Source: Cladocopium goreaui
Taxonomy: Eukaryota; Sar; Dinophyceae; Suessiales; Symbiodiniaceae
Length of the DNA: 64,000 nucleotides
Reading direction: 5' to 3'
Assembly: GCA_947184155.2 (NCBI GenBank)
Contig: CAMXCT020001780.1
Location: forward strand, 629,949 to 693,948
Made by a program: the position numbers and the translations under genes. The stretch's first letter is position 1; every line of letters starts with the position of its first letter. This document shows, piece by piece, positions 41,591 to 53,836 of the stretch. The notes beneath the pieces are model-generated. The model did no database searches. It saw only the letters and a list, made by a program, of their open reading frames with translations, and was not told the DNA's origin.

Positions 41591-44500
41591 CGTTGGGGAA
41601 ATCCGGCGCTTCCCAGGTGGGCAATCGGCACAGCGCCCAGGCGAGGTTCGTCAGGCTATGCCAAGAGTCAGTGCCTTGCACCTGGCTCTGACAAGTTCAC
41701 GGCAGTTAATGGGATTTTAATGAGATTTTAATGGGATTTTAATGGGATTTTAATGGGATTTCCATGGTTAATCATGGTTCATCATGGTTAATCATGGTTA
41801 ATGATGAGTCAAAACATGGGATCTGCTTGGTGGTGCAATGTGCACCATCTTGAAAAATGATGGAGTGAAAGTCAATGGGGTTGGGATGACATCCCATATA
41901 CTATGGGATTTGGCATACCTTCTGGTAATGACTGACATAGCTATTGAAAATGGCGATAGAAATAGTTGATGAAAGCCATTCAACATGGTGATGTTCCATA
42001 GTTATGTTAGTTTACCAGAGGGTAGGTCATCGAACTAGGAGTCATGACTTCCAGTCAACTGCGAATTACTGGAGGCTAACGTCCCAGTGGTTTTTCCCCA
42101 CATCAATTCCCCTATTGTTCATTGTGCCATCAGTTCCCCTATTATTCAATAATGTTGAGACAAACTCTTACCCTCTGGTAATGACTAACATAGCTATTGA
42201 AAATTGTCATTTTTCCCCACATGAAATACCATTTATAGTTGATTTACCCATTAAAAATGGTGAGTCATGACTAAATCCCCATGAAAAATCACCATGGTAT
42301 TCCCAGCAATTCTGCGGGCACCAACTCTCCACTGCAGCGTGACAACAGCTGCGACATCGTTGCGGCCGTTGCGGCGCAATCGCCTGGAGCTTGGCTCCGG
42401 TGCTGCGAATGGATCAGATATTGAAAAAAGAATGGATTAATGGGATAATATCATGAAAAATTATGATACCCTCTGGTTCTGACTAACATAGCCATGGAAA
42501 ATTGCACATAGAAATAGATGGTTCACCGGGGTTTACCTATCAAAAATGGTGCTTTTCCATGGCTATGTTAAATAGCCAGATGATAAATGAGATGTAAATG
42601 ATGCTAACAATCACCCAATCCTATGGATTAATTCATGGCATTTGACTGCTTGAAGTCTAGTTTTTGCCCCAAAATACATGGGTGTCCCAATGCTTTTTTG
42701 CCTTCAACCAAGCTCCATTAATATTGCAGCTAGTTCTCCAGATGTGACCTTCGAGGGCCTTTGGGGATCAGAGATTCGGGGCCGCCAGCCACAAAAAGGC
42801 CGCCTTGGCCACTGGCGTCCATCATCTTTGCAATGCGACCCAGGGAAACCACAACCTCAAGGCAGCTGTGACCGAGGTTAAAAGATGTGAAGCGAAACAA
42901 AGTCAAGTTTGATGGTTTGGCTGATCTACGGCAAGGTTATCGTTTCGATGATATGTTTGATACCTCAAACACTCAAACACGTTTTTGAACCAAATCAAAC
43001 CTATGGTTCGCTCTCATCCAATCTATTGCCCATGGGTTTAATCGATTTGGCTCAATTCATCCCATCTTTGATGTCTTGAAAAACGTCAACTCCACGACAG
43101 GAGACGTTTGGCAGGTCCATCTCCGGAGCTTGCGCTTTGGCCAGCTCCTTGGGGCCGCTAACGGGATTGGATTTTGAGGCAGTGGATGCCTTCTTTGCCG
43201 CAAGGAGATCCAGATCTGAGTATGTATCACACACACACATGTATGAGCATGATGCACATGCAAATAATTCATGTATGTGATTGTATACCGTATATGTATA
43301 TCATTTATACATAGCCCCATAGAGTCGCCCCTGGCAGCAGATTTACAGGATTCAAGGATGATACCGACAAAACCCTGCATGACTCGCAAGAATTCTTGAA
43401 GATATTAACATGCAATAACATACGCTAACCTTGAACATAGAGGTCCAATCCTGATGTTTGTAAATATGTCCCAATGCTCTTCAGCAATCTCTCGGATCTG
43501 GAAATGTCCATTCCACAATTCAGGGACCTGTCTATTATCTGAGATTTGCTTAGGTCTAGGTATGTGTAAATTTCCAACTCCTTTCTGTTGAGTGTGGGAT
43601 ATCAATATAGCTCGAAAATGCCTTGGACAACCTTGCACGCTTAGGTGATCTTGGGCATGGTATGCTTGAAGTGGTTGGTAACTCTGGTTAGATCTGGTTA
43701 GTAAGTCCCCCGATGCGTGGAAGATCCCAATGATAAATGGGTGAACGAGCCCCAGTTACTAACCCCTTACGAGTCGGTCATGCTCCAGGAACTGAATCTC
43801 ACATCCAGACCAAGGCTGACACTAAGAACTCTTCTCGCCCTGCTTGGCGCAGCTTTCTGTTGAGTTTCGCCTGTCAAAAAAAAATGAAAGCGACGGGCTA
43901 GGCGATTCGCAGCAGCTGTGCCTGTTGGTTTAACACCAAACGTCCCGTGTAGAAATTGGTCAGTCAGCCTCTCTTGCTTTTGAAGGTGCGAATGATCCGG
44001 ATGACACCACATCATCACAATTTCCAGAAAACAATGTGTGTATATACATATGAGCGTGCGTGTGCATGTGATACGTGTGTGGCTATTGTATAAACAAAGA
44101 AGTCATTCAATGAATTACATGTAAAATTTAAATACATGTATATATTGCGGGTTGTTTTAAATTCTGGTCTACCTTAGGTGTTGAAATTGACATCTATACA
44201 TGTGGAGGTTTCCTAAAATAGGGGGACTCCTAGATATCATTCATTTGGGATACCACCATTTATGTAAACCCCTGGAAGTCATGGTAACGCCACCTCATGG
44301 TAACGCCACCTGTGTGATCAGGCTGCAACGCACCTGCTGCGTGCCGAAGCAGCGGCCAAGCATGGGCCAGCGCCTGCTGCCCCAGAAACAGCATCCGGTG
44401 GCTATCATTTACCGAAAAAGGTCCAAGCAGCCCTGAAAAACATGGATGGTTTCAGGGTAGAAAGTTGATTTCAGGAAATGTGAAAGACATGCTGGTCTTT

Positions 44501-44770
44501 GTCGTTGATGGTCAAAGGTTGAAAGGTTCTGGAAACCGTTAGCTCCAGGATATGATTCTATGTCTATCTATCTATCTATCTATCTATCTAATCTAATCTA
44601 ATCTAATCTAATCTATCTATCTATCTACTCTAATCTAAACTAATCTAATTTAATCTTAATCTAATCTAATCTAATCTAATCTATCTGTCTGTCTCTCTAT
44701 TCCTCTATCTATCTATCTATCTAATCTATTCTAATCTCATCTAATCTAAATCTAAATCTAATCTAATCTA

Positions 44771-44818
<48 letters not shown>

Positions 44819-47800
44819 CTCTCTTCTTCTGAAATTCTGGTGCTCACAGTTGATGGTTGATCGTTATTCAAGTTGTTTTCTGGACATGTTGCAGGGAGTT
44901 TGAGAAAGGCTCCGCTGGGGCTAAGGGTTTGAGTTACTTGTTGCCTTCGGCTCCATTTCAAAGCAACATCCACAAGAAGACTGATAGGTTTTTGATTGAC
45001 ATTTCTTTGGCCAATAGCAAAACACACGCAGGTGTACAACAAATGATGCGGAATGAAAATCATGAACAGAATGGAATTAATGAACCTTTGATTGTTCAAA
45101 CACCAAAGTATGGTGTAGTCATAAGTGCATGTGGCACGGCTACCAGCCGTAAAAGTTGGAAATCTGGACAGCATAAGGTTTTCACATCAGTCATGATACC
45201 TTGGAACAGTTGCCCTGTGGGGGACCCGTCTTTGCGCTTTAGATAGCTTGATTCTAATCATGTATCCCAGGGTAAATTAACAGTTCGATATGGACAATCA
45301 CCGATTTCTAAAGGCTTTTCCAAACGGCAAACTAATTATAGGTTTTCCACACCTTTTCGTATGTTTACCCTAGTGTGCATACATATATATATATATATTT
45401 CACGTATTATAATATATATATATATACGTATATATGTGTGTGTGTAATCATTTACCCTAGTGTGTATCTACATTGTAGAAGCAATATCAAACCACCAAAC
45501 CACGGGAACATACCTCCATGTCCTTCCAAGCGCAACGGCAACGGCCGGTTGCCATGGTCGCGCCAAGAGGCTCATGGGCCATGGCCGAGGTATCCCAAGT
45601 GGCAGTCTTACGATACAACTAATGCAACTATATAATATTATACTATACTATATAATATAATATTATATTATATTATAAAATATATACTCTCATACACTCC
45701 TGGTACATCCTCTTTTTTTTTCATGCGCAGTTTGACTTGAAAAAGCGAGTTGTAGCGATTCTTGTTGCGATCCCTTGAGGCCAGTTGGCGGCATTCTTGC
45801 CATCCAATTGAGATCATTTTTTGAAGGGAATATCCCCACAAAATATGGCCTTATATGGTACAGTACCTCCATTTTAGGATCCTGAAATTCCCATGGATAA
45901 TTGAAGGGAACATAGCATGGTTATTTTCGTATCGTTTACCATTGCATTCGTATCTCATTTATGACACCCAAAAAAAAATTGAGTCGGACTGGATCATCCA
46001 TCCATGGAATTTCCCAAACGTTTCTTACGCTCAAAAAACCAGCCATGTGGCTGATGATCTCTCCATAAACCATGTGCACCAAAAATAGGAAAATGCCATA
46101 GGAGCTGACTCCGGATTCACCCACCGCTGACTTACCCTCTGGTTATGACTAACAGTTCGCCATGGTTTGTTGATGGCCCATAGAATTAGATGGTATATAG
46201 ATGGTTTACCATTCTTAAAAATGGGTGGATCTTTCCATGGCGAACTGTTAAATAACCAGAGGGTATATACTTATATATATATATATATTACCATAAATTA
46301 TCATATGTTTTAACGAGTTCTGAATGCAATGTTCATATTAATCATCAATAATATCATTCATCCTCCAGAATTCACAATCCATAAACAATTAAATTATATA
46401 TAACCACTACTACTATGGATGTGAAGCACTAATGGGCAAAATATAATAATTCAATAACCTGAAATAAGACCATATTGGGATGATTCCCCTTACTAACCAT
46501 TATTCCAGTGAGGTCGCAGTAAGTCGTTATTATTTACACAGACTACGGTGGATGGTTGCGAAATCCTGCACCACCAAAAGGATGGTTGGAACCCCAACAA
46601 AATAATGGGATGTTTACCACCATGGCTATGTTAAATAACCAGAGGGTATCATATTTCACTAACCTGAATTGTTGGGCCATGAATGGGGATGATTTCCCAC
46701 AATCTAACCATGATTCCAAGCTCCGATCCCCCGTCAATTGTCGAGCCAGGTGCACCACCATGGCACTCGTGCCCTGGCCAAGCCTCAGGAGTGTTGGTAT
46801 TTATCCAATGTTTTAATGGTGTTTTACCCTCTGGTAAATTAACATAGACCCTGGCAGATAGGGGTTGGAAGACTAGCTTCCATTAAAACTAGGCTATTTT
46901 CAGGGTCTATGTTTATTTACCAGAGGGTATCCTATGTTTTTATCGGTTTCCGAAGTATTTTTCCCAGAACCAATCCGTAATGGTGATGGAATACGTGTCA
47001 GCCGCGCTGCGTGGTAAATTCAAGTGATATGATGATGTATGATACGTGGTATGATCAATGGCCATTTCAGGATCCTGGATTGGAGGTACCTACAGTACCA
47101 TATACAGTATAATGCCTATGTAAGGGAATATCCCCACAAAATATGGCCTTATATGGTACAGTACCTCCATTTTAGGATCCTGGAATTCCCATTGATATGA
47201 AGTAGTAAATATATGTAAATATCATATGATGATCTAGAAATACATACATCATAATACCATCACATATCATAGTAATGATGATGTATGATGATATATGATC
47301 TAGAAATGGTTCAGTGGTTCTACTTGTTCTATCTCTGCTTGGTGTAACTATAGACATTGCCGTTGTATACGAGTATGAATGTATGATCTATGTGGTTCAC
47401 AATGGTGCGTCACCATTAACCCATGGATAAACTCAGTCACTGGGAAGTTCCTGGTTGACTGGGGCATCGAAATTGCAACTGGAGAAGCAGCCATGTCCAT
47501 GTCCATGGAACTAGTGGCAACGAAATGCGAGCGCGTGAGCCGCACGAGTATTCAAAATCCTTGTTGCATAATCATTGCTACTTAGCATGGTTGGAGAATA
47601 ACACACATTTGATACCTGGTTGGTGGTTTCAACCCCGAAAAATGTTAGTCAGTTGGGATGATTTTTCCCAATATGGAAAGTCATGAAATTCCATGGTTCC
47701 AAACCACCAACCAGAATACCTATTACTATGATAAAGCTGGAACTGCCCACCAAAAAGAGAACCACGGCCCAATCATCTGCAGAAAATATCTCCCAGCCTG

Positions 47801-47960
47801 GAATTTCTGGCGTTTGACCCCTGGAAAATTTCCACATGTTTCCACATTTTCCGTCCGTTGAGTCGTCTGGAGCCCCTGAGTCGTCGGCTTGCAAATCCTC
47901 TCCAAATCTTCTAACCCCAGCACCTATGGACAGATACCCAGGACCGGCCCAAGGTATGGA
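41591..47960 (-). CDS. Exon-like islands of an unidentified minus-strand gene
   Basis: Short open blocks with plausible AG acceptors and GT/GA donors lie in one orientation between repeats. At 41681-41591 is a block with SWHSLTNLAWALCRLPTWEA. At about 42880-42740: GRIAKMMDASGQGGLFVAGG. At about 43215-43050: YSDLDLLAAKKASTASKSNP. At about 43380-43310: GFVGIILESCKSAARGDSM. At about 43500-43450: IREIAEEHWDIFTNI. At about 43870-43790: AKLNRKLRQAGREEFLVSAL. At about 46790-46700: LRLGQGTSAMVVHLARQL. The NLAWAL motif resembles repeats of RAP/FAST-type organellar RNA-binding proteins. They may form one gene or several; I could not prove the joins. The outer coordinates enclose all blocks. Confidence 0.35.
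41700..41805. repeat. Tandem TGGGATTTTAA and CATGGTTAAT repeats
   Basis: Four to five copies of AT(G)GGATTTTA are followed by four copies of TCATGGTTAA(T). Simple minisatellite between exon-like blocks. Confidence 0.8.
41916..42024. mobile_element. MITE-like inverted-repeat element, copy 1
   Basis: About 109 bases, ends TACCTTCTGGTAATGACT and TTAGTTTACCAGAGGGTA. The family consensus end is TACCCTCTGGTNATNTAACATAGCNATGGAAAAT, inverted at the other side. The left end has drifted. Confidence 0.75.
42169..42262. mobile_element. MITE-like element, truncated copy 2
   Basis: The left end is intact (TACCCTCTGGTAATGACTAA), and the centre is present up to TTACCCATTAAAAATGGTGA. The right inverted end is missing, so this copy is broken. 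Confidence 0.65.
42467..42585. mobile_element. MITE-like element, copy 3
   Basis: 119 bases from TACCCTCTGGTTCTGACTAA to CTATGTTAAATAGCCAGATG plus ATA. Both arms are present, and the right end has mutated. Confidence 0.75.
44556..44822. repeat. (TCTA)n / (TCTAA)n microsatellite
   Basis: Alternating blocks of TCTA and TCTAA units over about 265 bases. Confidence 0.95.
45824..45894. repeat. Dispersed repeat, second copy at 47122-47192
   Basis: Seventy-one bases starting AAGGGAATATCCCCACAAAA are repeated almost identically at 47122-47192 as the right arm of a foldback element. Here only that arm is present. Confidence 0.85.
46133..46265. mobile_element. MITE-like element, copy 4
   Basis: 133 bases with perfect outer ends TACCCTCTGGTTAT / ATAACCAGAGGGTA. 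The inner arms carry a variant, ACAGTTCGCCATGG, matched on the other side by CCATGGCGAACTGT. The paired change on both arms shows this copy belongs to a subfamily. Confidence 0.85.
46606..46648. mobile_element. MITE-like element, right half only
   Basis: TTTACCACCATGGCTATGTT followed by AAATAACCAGAGGGTA is the right arm of the family, without a left arm. Confidence 0.6.
46825..46929. mobile_element. MITE-like element, copy 5
   Basis: 105 bases, ends TACCCTCTGGTAAATTAACA and TGTTTATTTACCAGAGGGTA. The inner arms read TAGACCCTG / CAGGGTCTA, again a matched variant on both sides. Confidence 0.85.
47051..47199. mobile_element. Foldback element (~150 bp)
   Basis: The left arm contains CAGGATCCTGGATTGGAGGT and the right arm carries its inverted form ACCTCCATTTTAGGATCCTG. 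Both arms extend to ATCAATG / CATTGAT. The right arm is the repeat also found at 45824-45894. Confidence 0.65.
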
Positions 47961-48419
47961 GCGAGGTTGCCGAAAAATGATGGTTTCATGTGTGATCCTA
48001 AATCCATCATGCGATCTTATCAGCTTGGTGGTGCAATAACCATCTTGAAAAATATGAAAGTCAATGGGAAGGATGACATCCCATATATTATGGAAAATAA
48101 AACATGGTCCAAACCACCGACCAGTTATCATAATCAAAAAGGCTGAGTCACATATTGTTAATAAACAAACCACAAGCATTGGACAAGCAATGTATGGCAA
48201 TTGGCCTGCATCGGCAAACTAATATCATACATATTCTAATTCAAAACGATGGTGAAGAACAAAAACAGCACCCCTTAAATTCCGGCCATCAAAAGTTAAC
48301 CACTTCCTCTCTCTCTCTCTCTCTCCCCACTGCCGTCCCTGTGGGGAGCGAATCCATCCATCTCTCAAATGTTGGGTATCCATTCAGCTCGATGATTTTC
48401 CATTGGAAACTGCGAAAAA

Positions 48420-48620
48420 AAGAACTCCATTTATAGATTATTTCCCCATTAAATCCCTCATTAAAATAGATGGATTCAAAAACATTAATAGAATTTAATA
48501 TAGAGGGATTTGCCCATTAAATGGAGGGTTTAAACACTAATGACTAATACCCATTATAAACATTAACCTATTAAACATTAATAGATGATTTTCCCATTAA
48601 ACCCTCCATTTATGATATTT
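48420..48620. repeat. AT-rich degenerate inverted/direct repeats
   Basis: Multiple CCCATTAAA and ACATTAATAGA motifs, including CATTAAATGGAGGGTTTAA facing TTAAACCCTCCATTTATG. It may be a decayed foldback element. No gene was seen in 48.0-50.1 kb beyond weak open blocks. Confidence 0.5.
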
Positions 48621-50184
48621 ATGACATCATTTCCCAATTGCCAAATAAATAGACCACAAAATCGGCTGCCTCCAAATCCGCACTTGAGGAGCCAGAGGTG
48701 AAAGCCTGAGATTCAGAGCCAGCGGGTCACTGGGAATTCACGTTATTAAGCGTGTAATTATGTATATTTTACTACAAACATATATTGGTATCATTTAGTG
48801 TATATATATATATTTATCTTCCTGCAAAATGTTCTCCTTCACCAAATATGCCGAGCCTGAAAATTGTTTGAGTCTCAGAGCTATTATCTTGGGAGAAAAA
48901 TAGATGTATTGTCAAACCCTCAGTTTGCGCTGGGAGATTCATGGTCGCCGGCAGATTTTCCCTTGAAACCTTTCCATTGAAACTGGTGGTTCATCATCCT
49001 AAGAACCTGAGCTGAAAATCAGAAATAATGAAACAAACCATCACAAAACCATAAAACGATGGGAACAAGAAGGAAGAGAAGGACAAAAAAACCTGGCGCG
49101 AAAGTGCAAGCACAGCAAAGAGCCAAGGTAGGGGGGATTGCACCACGGCAACTGAACCACGCTCTTTTTCAGATACGTGATAGAGAAAGGTCCGCCGTCT
49201 TTAACATGACCTTTCATCCGTTGATGGCCGCTCCGTCGGAAGAAATCAAGGGGCAAGGGCACTACAACCATCGTGAATGGCAACATCATCTTCTGGCATG
49301 AAATTATTCATGTATGTCATGTGAAACCAACAAGTGGATACCCAAAAATGTCATGATTAAAATAATTTAAATTGATTTGGGCCACGGTCAATATTTGGTA
49401 TATAGCTCCAAGTCATCAATTTTTGAAGAGTGTATTATCGTTTTTTAGGTTTTGGTATATAAGCAAATGTGATTGTTTTTTGAAGAGTGTATGATCGTTT
49501 TTCAAGCCCCAGCTCCATTTCAAAAAAATAAAGATGTCTCGAATACTACTCTACTCTCCATTCACCTAAATTTTGGCTGTAGCTCATTTAGCCAAACAAT
49601 GTCCTGAAATCCGTGGTTTGCCAGTTGAAAAAAGTGAGGCCATCTTGCCCCATCTTGCACCGCGTTCCTGTCTGGGCCCTTCAAATCCAGGCCTCAATTT
49701 GGACCCTGGTTTGACGCCCAACTCAGCTGGAAACCCCAAAAAATGGAGCAAAACCCCTTCAATTGTCCTTGATCTATCTTGATCCACACATGAGAAATCC
49801 GTCCTTTCTGAATGCCATTTTGGGGAGTCCAGCAGTTTTGCTGTGGACATCTTGTCTCATAGCATGTACCTCATACTGTACTCGCATCCAAAGATCCCAA
49901 GCTGACAAACCCAACAATACACCATCCCCATTTCTTCAAAAGTGGAACCATCTGGTGCGTTTCCGTATTGTTCCCCCTTCACAGTACCGGACATACATAC
50001 ATAAATTACTCAACTACTATCATGCCCATTTGTAGTTGATTTCTCTATTAAAACTGGTGATTTTCCCGTTCGCTATGTTACCTGAGGCTTTCATCCATTG
50101 CATATATATATATATATATACTATCACAAATGCTAAACAGTATACATCAGTATACTATCATAAATTGCATCGGAAATCTTCGGA

Positions 50185-53100
50185 TCATTTGTAGTTCAGA
50201 ATTTGGAGCAGGTTCTGCAACCAGCGCTTTGTGGCTTGGTCCTCCTCCAAGCTCTGGCGGATGCTCTCAGGAAGTCTCTGCAAGGAGGGGTCCGACGCCA
50301 GGGCGTCAGGCAGACTTTGTCGCAAGACTTCCTACCGGGACCGTTGAGCCGTTGAGGCAGGGGCAATCAACGGGGTCTCTTGGAAAACAATGGATTTTTG
50401 GGTGAGAAATGCATGGTGGTTTTTCATGATGCTAAAGTTGCTAAATTTCAAAAGTCACGAGTTTTAAGGGAAAGTTCACTTTAAAAAAGTGTCCTAATCA
50501 TCGAAAAAATCACTATCCCAGACTTTCACTCATTTGCTCTTAACTGTTTGTATAATTATCTCAACACCACAGCGGTTTCCCATATGAGTCGCCCAGCTAA
50601 GCTTCTGACTGGGCTGGATCTTTCATGTTTCATGCAACTGCCACTTCAGTTTGTTGATAAAGATTGGATTACATGACATGTCAAAAGACCCTGAATCGAT
50701 TTCATTTCTTGGCCCATTCTGTGTCCCAGGTTGACTTTCGCGACTTTCACAGGGTTTTTTCGGGCCCGTGATGGGGCCCTTTTTTCCCTGAACTCACCTG
50801 GACAAAAACGGCCCCAGCTGTTTTGCAGACCTTTCCCTACAAGGATCATCCCACTTGCTAACTGCTTCATAACCCTATAGTTAGTACAAGTAAGTCCCTT
50901 AAGTGGGGTTCTCCTTTCTAAAAAGAACACCAAGTGGCTCAAAAAACCCTACCAAAAAACCACCTGGAAATCCTCGGGATCCCCATCTGCCTTGGCCAGT
51001 CGGTTGTCACACAAGCGCAGGTAGCAGCGGACCACGTGGCGCAATAAACGGATGGAAGGAAACTCCACCAAGACGTCCACCATCTTGGCCAAGACTTTGG
51101 CCACAGCATAGAAGCGTTCCGGGGTCTGACAGACCTGGGTGAAAAGTTTTCGGACAGTCCTAACGGGGATACAAGGGGAATATAAATCGTTGTTATCATT
51201 ATCATCATCCCTATCATCATTACGAGTATCATATATATATATGGGAATATGATAGACTTGTCATGATTTAAGTGTCAAAAATAATGATTAACAGGAATAA
51301 TATGGACTTATTATGATTTCACCATCAAAATAGATGAGAATACAATCGACCTCTGATGATTTCACTATCAACAATGATGGGATACAATGGATTTATAATG
51401 ATTTAACTGATATTAACCATCAAAAAATATGATTATACAATGGGCGTGCGATGATTGTACATATGTGGCGAATAAACAATATATACAACGGACATCTAAA
51501 ATATATATATATATATCACCAACGTGAGATTTAGGTATATCTCGAAATGTGTATATATATATAACCCCAAAATCATCCCTGAAGAAAATGATGATAGAAT
51601 TATAAACAATAGGATATTGATTGATTTGCGGTGCTCGATTTTCAGAAAATCGTATTTTTGCAGCCGGAGGAGGAAGCATGGCTTCAACCCATAATTTGGA
51701 GGATGGTTTGCTGTTCTATTTGCTAGGGGGGCAAAAAGGTACGTGATAATTATATACATAGTCCTGTTTGCTGAGTAAGTCTCAATCACGCCATTCCCCG
51801 CCCCTAGCGACATGGTGTTCATGCACATCACAAGTCATTGAAAATAAGCAACGTCCCTGAAAGTGTCCGTACGTTGCCCTGTATCCAAATGAATCTCCAG
51901 CCATCTAACATCATCTAACATAGACTCATAGAATTTCATAGATATTAGAAACAAAATGAAACAAAGAAAAACGCAGTTAAATTACCCTCTGGTGAACTAA
52001 CATAGGTATTGAAAATGGCCATTTATAGTGAGTTTTCCCATTGAAAATTGTGATTTTCCATAGTTATGTTAGTTTACCAGAGGGTATAGATCATGTTCCG
52101 ACCTGGACCACCAACATGGTTTCCCGCCACCCCGTTGCGGGTCGGTCGTCCCTGAGCCCCGGCGCCCGGCTGCCGTCGCGGTCAAGGTACAAAGCAGAGG
52201 CCTGCCTCGTCCAACAACAACTTCTGCACGATAAATGTGGCCACCGTTTTGGAAAGTTCACTTCCTCAAGTAGGGAAGTGTTGGGAACTTACTTAAAAAG
52301 CATGAAAAAGCAGAAAACATAGGTCAACGTCAAACATCGTCAAACAGTCAAACATGTGATTTTTTTTCTCAAATCACGACTTGAGGGACACAAGTGGGGA
52401 AAGCTGGCTGTTTCAGCTGCGACCAAACATTTTTGTGCGAAGGATTTGAATGTGAAATGATGTTCGTCTCCCCAAAAAGACAGGTTTGTTGATCCATCAC
52501 CAAGCGGAGGCGCCTCTCAAAAATCCGGCAAAACAAATATGGAGGCATTGAGCAATTTTCGAAAACAAATAGGGGAGGGGTACATCGCATATCGAGCTGG
52601 AACTCGCTGACAGAAGGCAACATGACATCCATTCCTAGCCATGGAAGTAGACCAGCTTCGACTCTTTGGCAATTTCCAGCTGCTCTAGTTCAAAATATCT
52701 GTTGGCCTCTGGTAAACTAACATAGCGAACTGGAAAATCACAATCTTTAATAGGTAAATCAACGAACTAAAATGTGCCATTTGCAATAGCCATGTTAGTC
52801 ATTACCAGATGGCATATAGATTTCCACAGCTTCCCGTAGATGCCATAGATTCCCTAGCTTTTTTTTGGCAACTCCCCTGGAATCTTCACCGAAAACCTGA
52901 TCCTGGCGCCAGGCAGCCATTCTCCATAATCCTCAAGCACAATGGGACAATCTCTGTGTTGAGCAGGAAATTCGTGACCGACCTGTTTTTCGTTGTTTGC
53001 GCGGAACTGAGGCTAATAGGAGAAAACTCAGCATGTTGATTGGATATGCAAATGGATATATCCCTGTTGTATGTAACATATATATATATAATGTGTATAT

Positions 53101-53778
53101 ACATGTATATATATATATATAGTATATATATAATTATATATATATATATATATGTGTGTGTGTATGTGTAATGAAAATAACACGTGTATAGATAGGCCCA
53201 AACGGTGATCTTCCGACCAGGCTACCCCTATCGCCCTCAGACAGCTAACATGGAACTTCCAAAATGGATTTGGCAATGAAGGCAACTATAGTGTGGTTGG
53301 GAAACTCTGTTTGGATCCCCATTTAGATCATTTAGTAGGGAATATGGATACAACCATAGCTGCCATAGCTCCTTAGTTCCCTCCCAACCACCTCAGTTGT
53401 CGTCCAAGCATCTGATCATCCACTTTGACCAACGCTCCAATGACTCCCAGGGAAGTGAGCCGCAAGTACTCAAAGGGTCTGTCTGTGCTCGAGGTGTTCC
53501 TGGCCGATTTGCTGCGCCACAGCTATAAGCTCTGAAAATTCGGTGAACGAGGCGTTACCCAGTACCCACTTATTTATCAACAAACTAGTAGACATGTCAT
53601 GTAATACCTCAATAATCCTAGCAGTCTGCCTAGACTGCCTGAAGGTCTTGCAAGCAAGGCGCAGAAATGGAAATAGCAACCTCAATGCTGCGCCAGTGCT
53701 GATACCCTCTGAGGAATACAATCTTTGATATGAACATCATCCATCACTGGACATACATATGATATACATATACATATG

Positions 53779-53836
<58 letters not shown>

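Noticed and set aside
44857..45246. 129-codon plus-strand ORF
   Set aside because: Overlaps a similar-length minus frame; composition is inconclusive and no domain or splice support was found.
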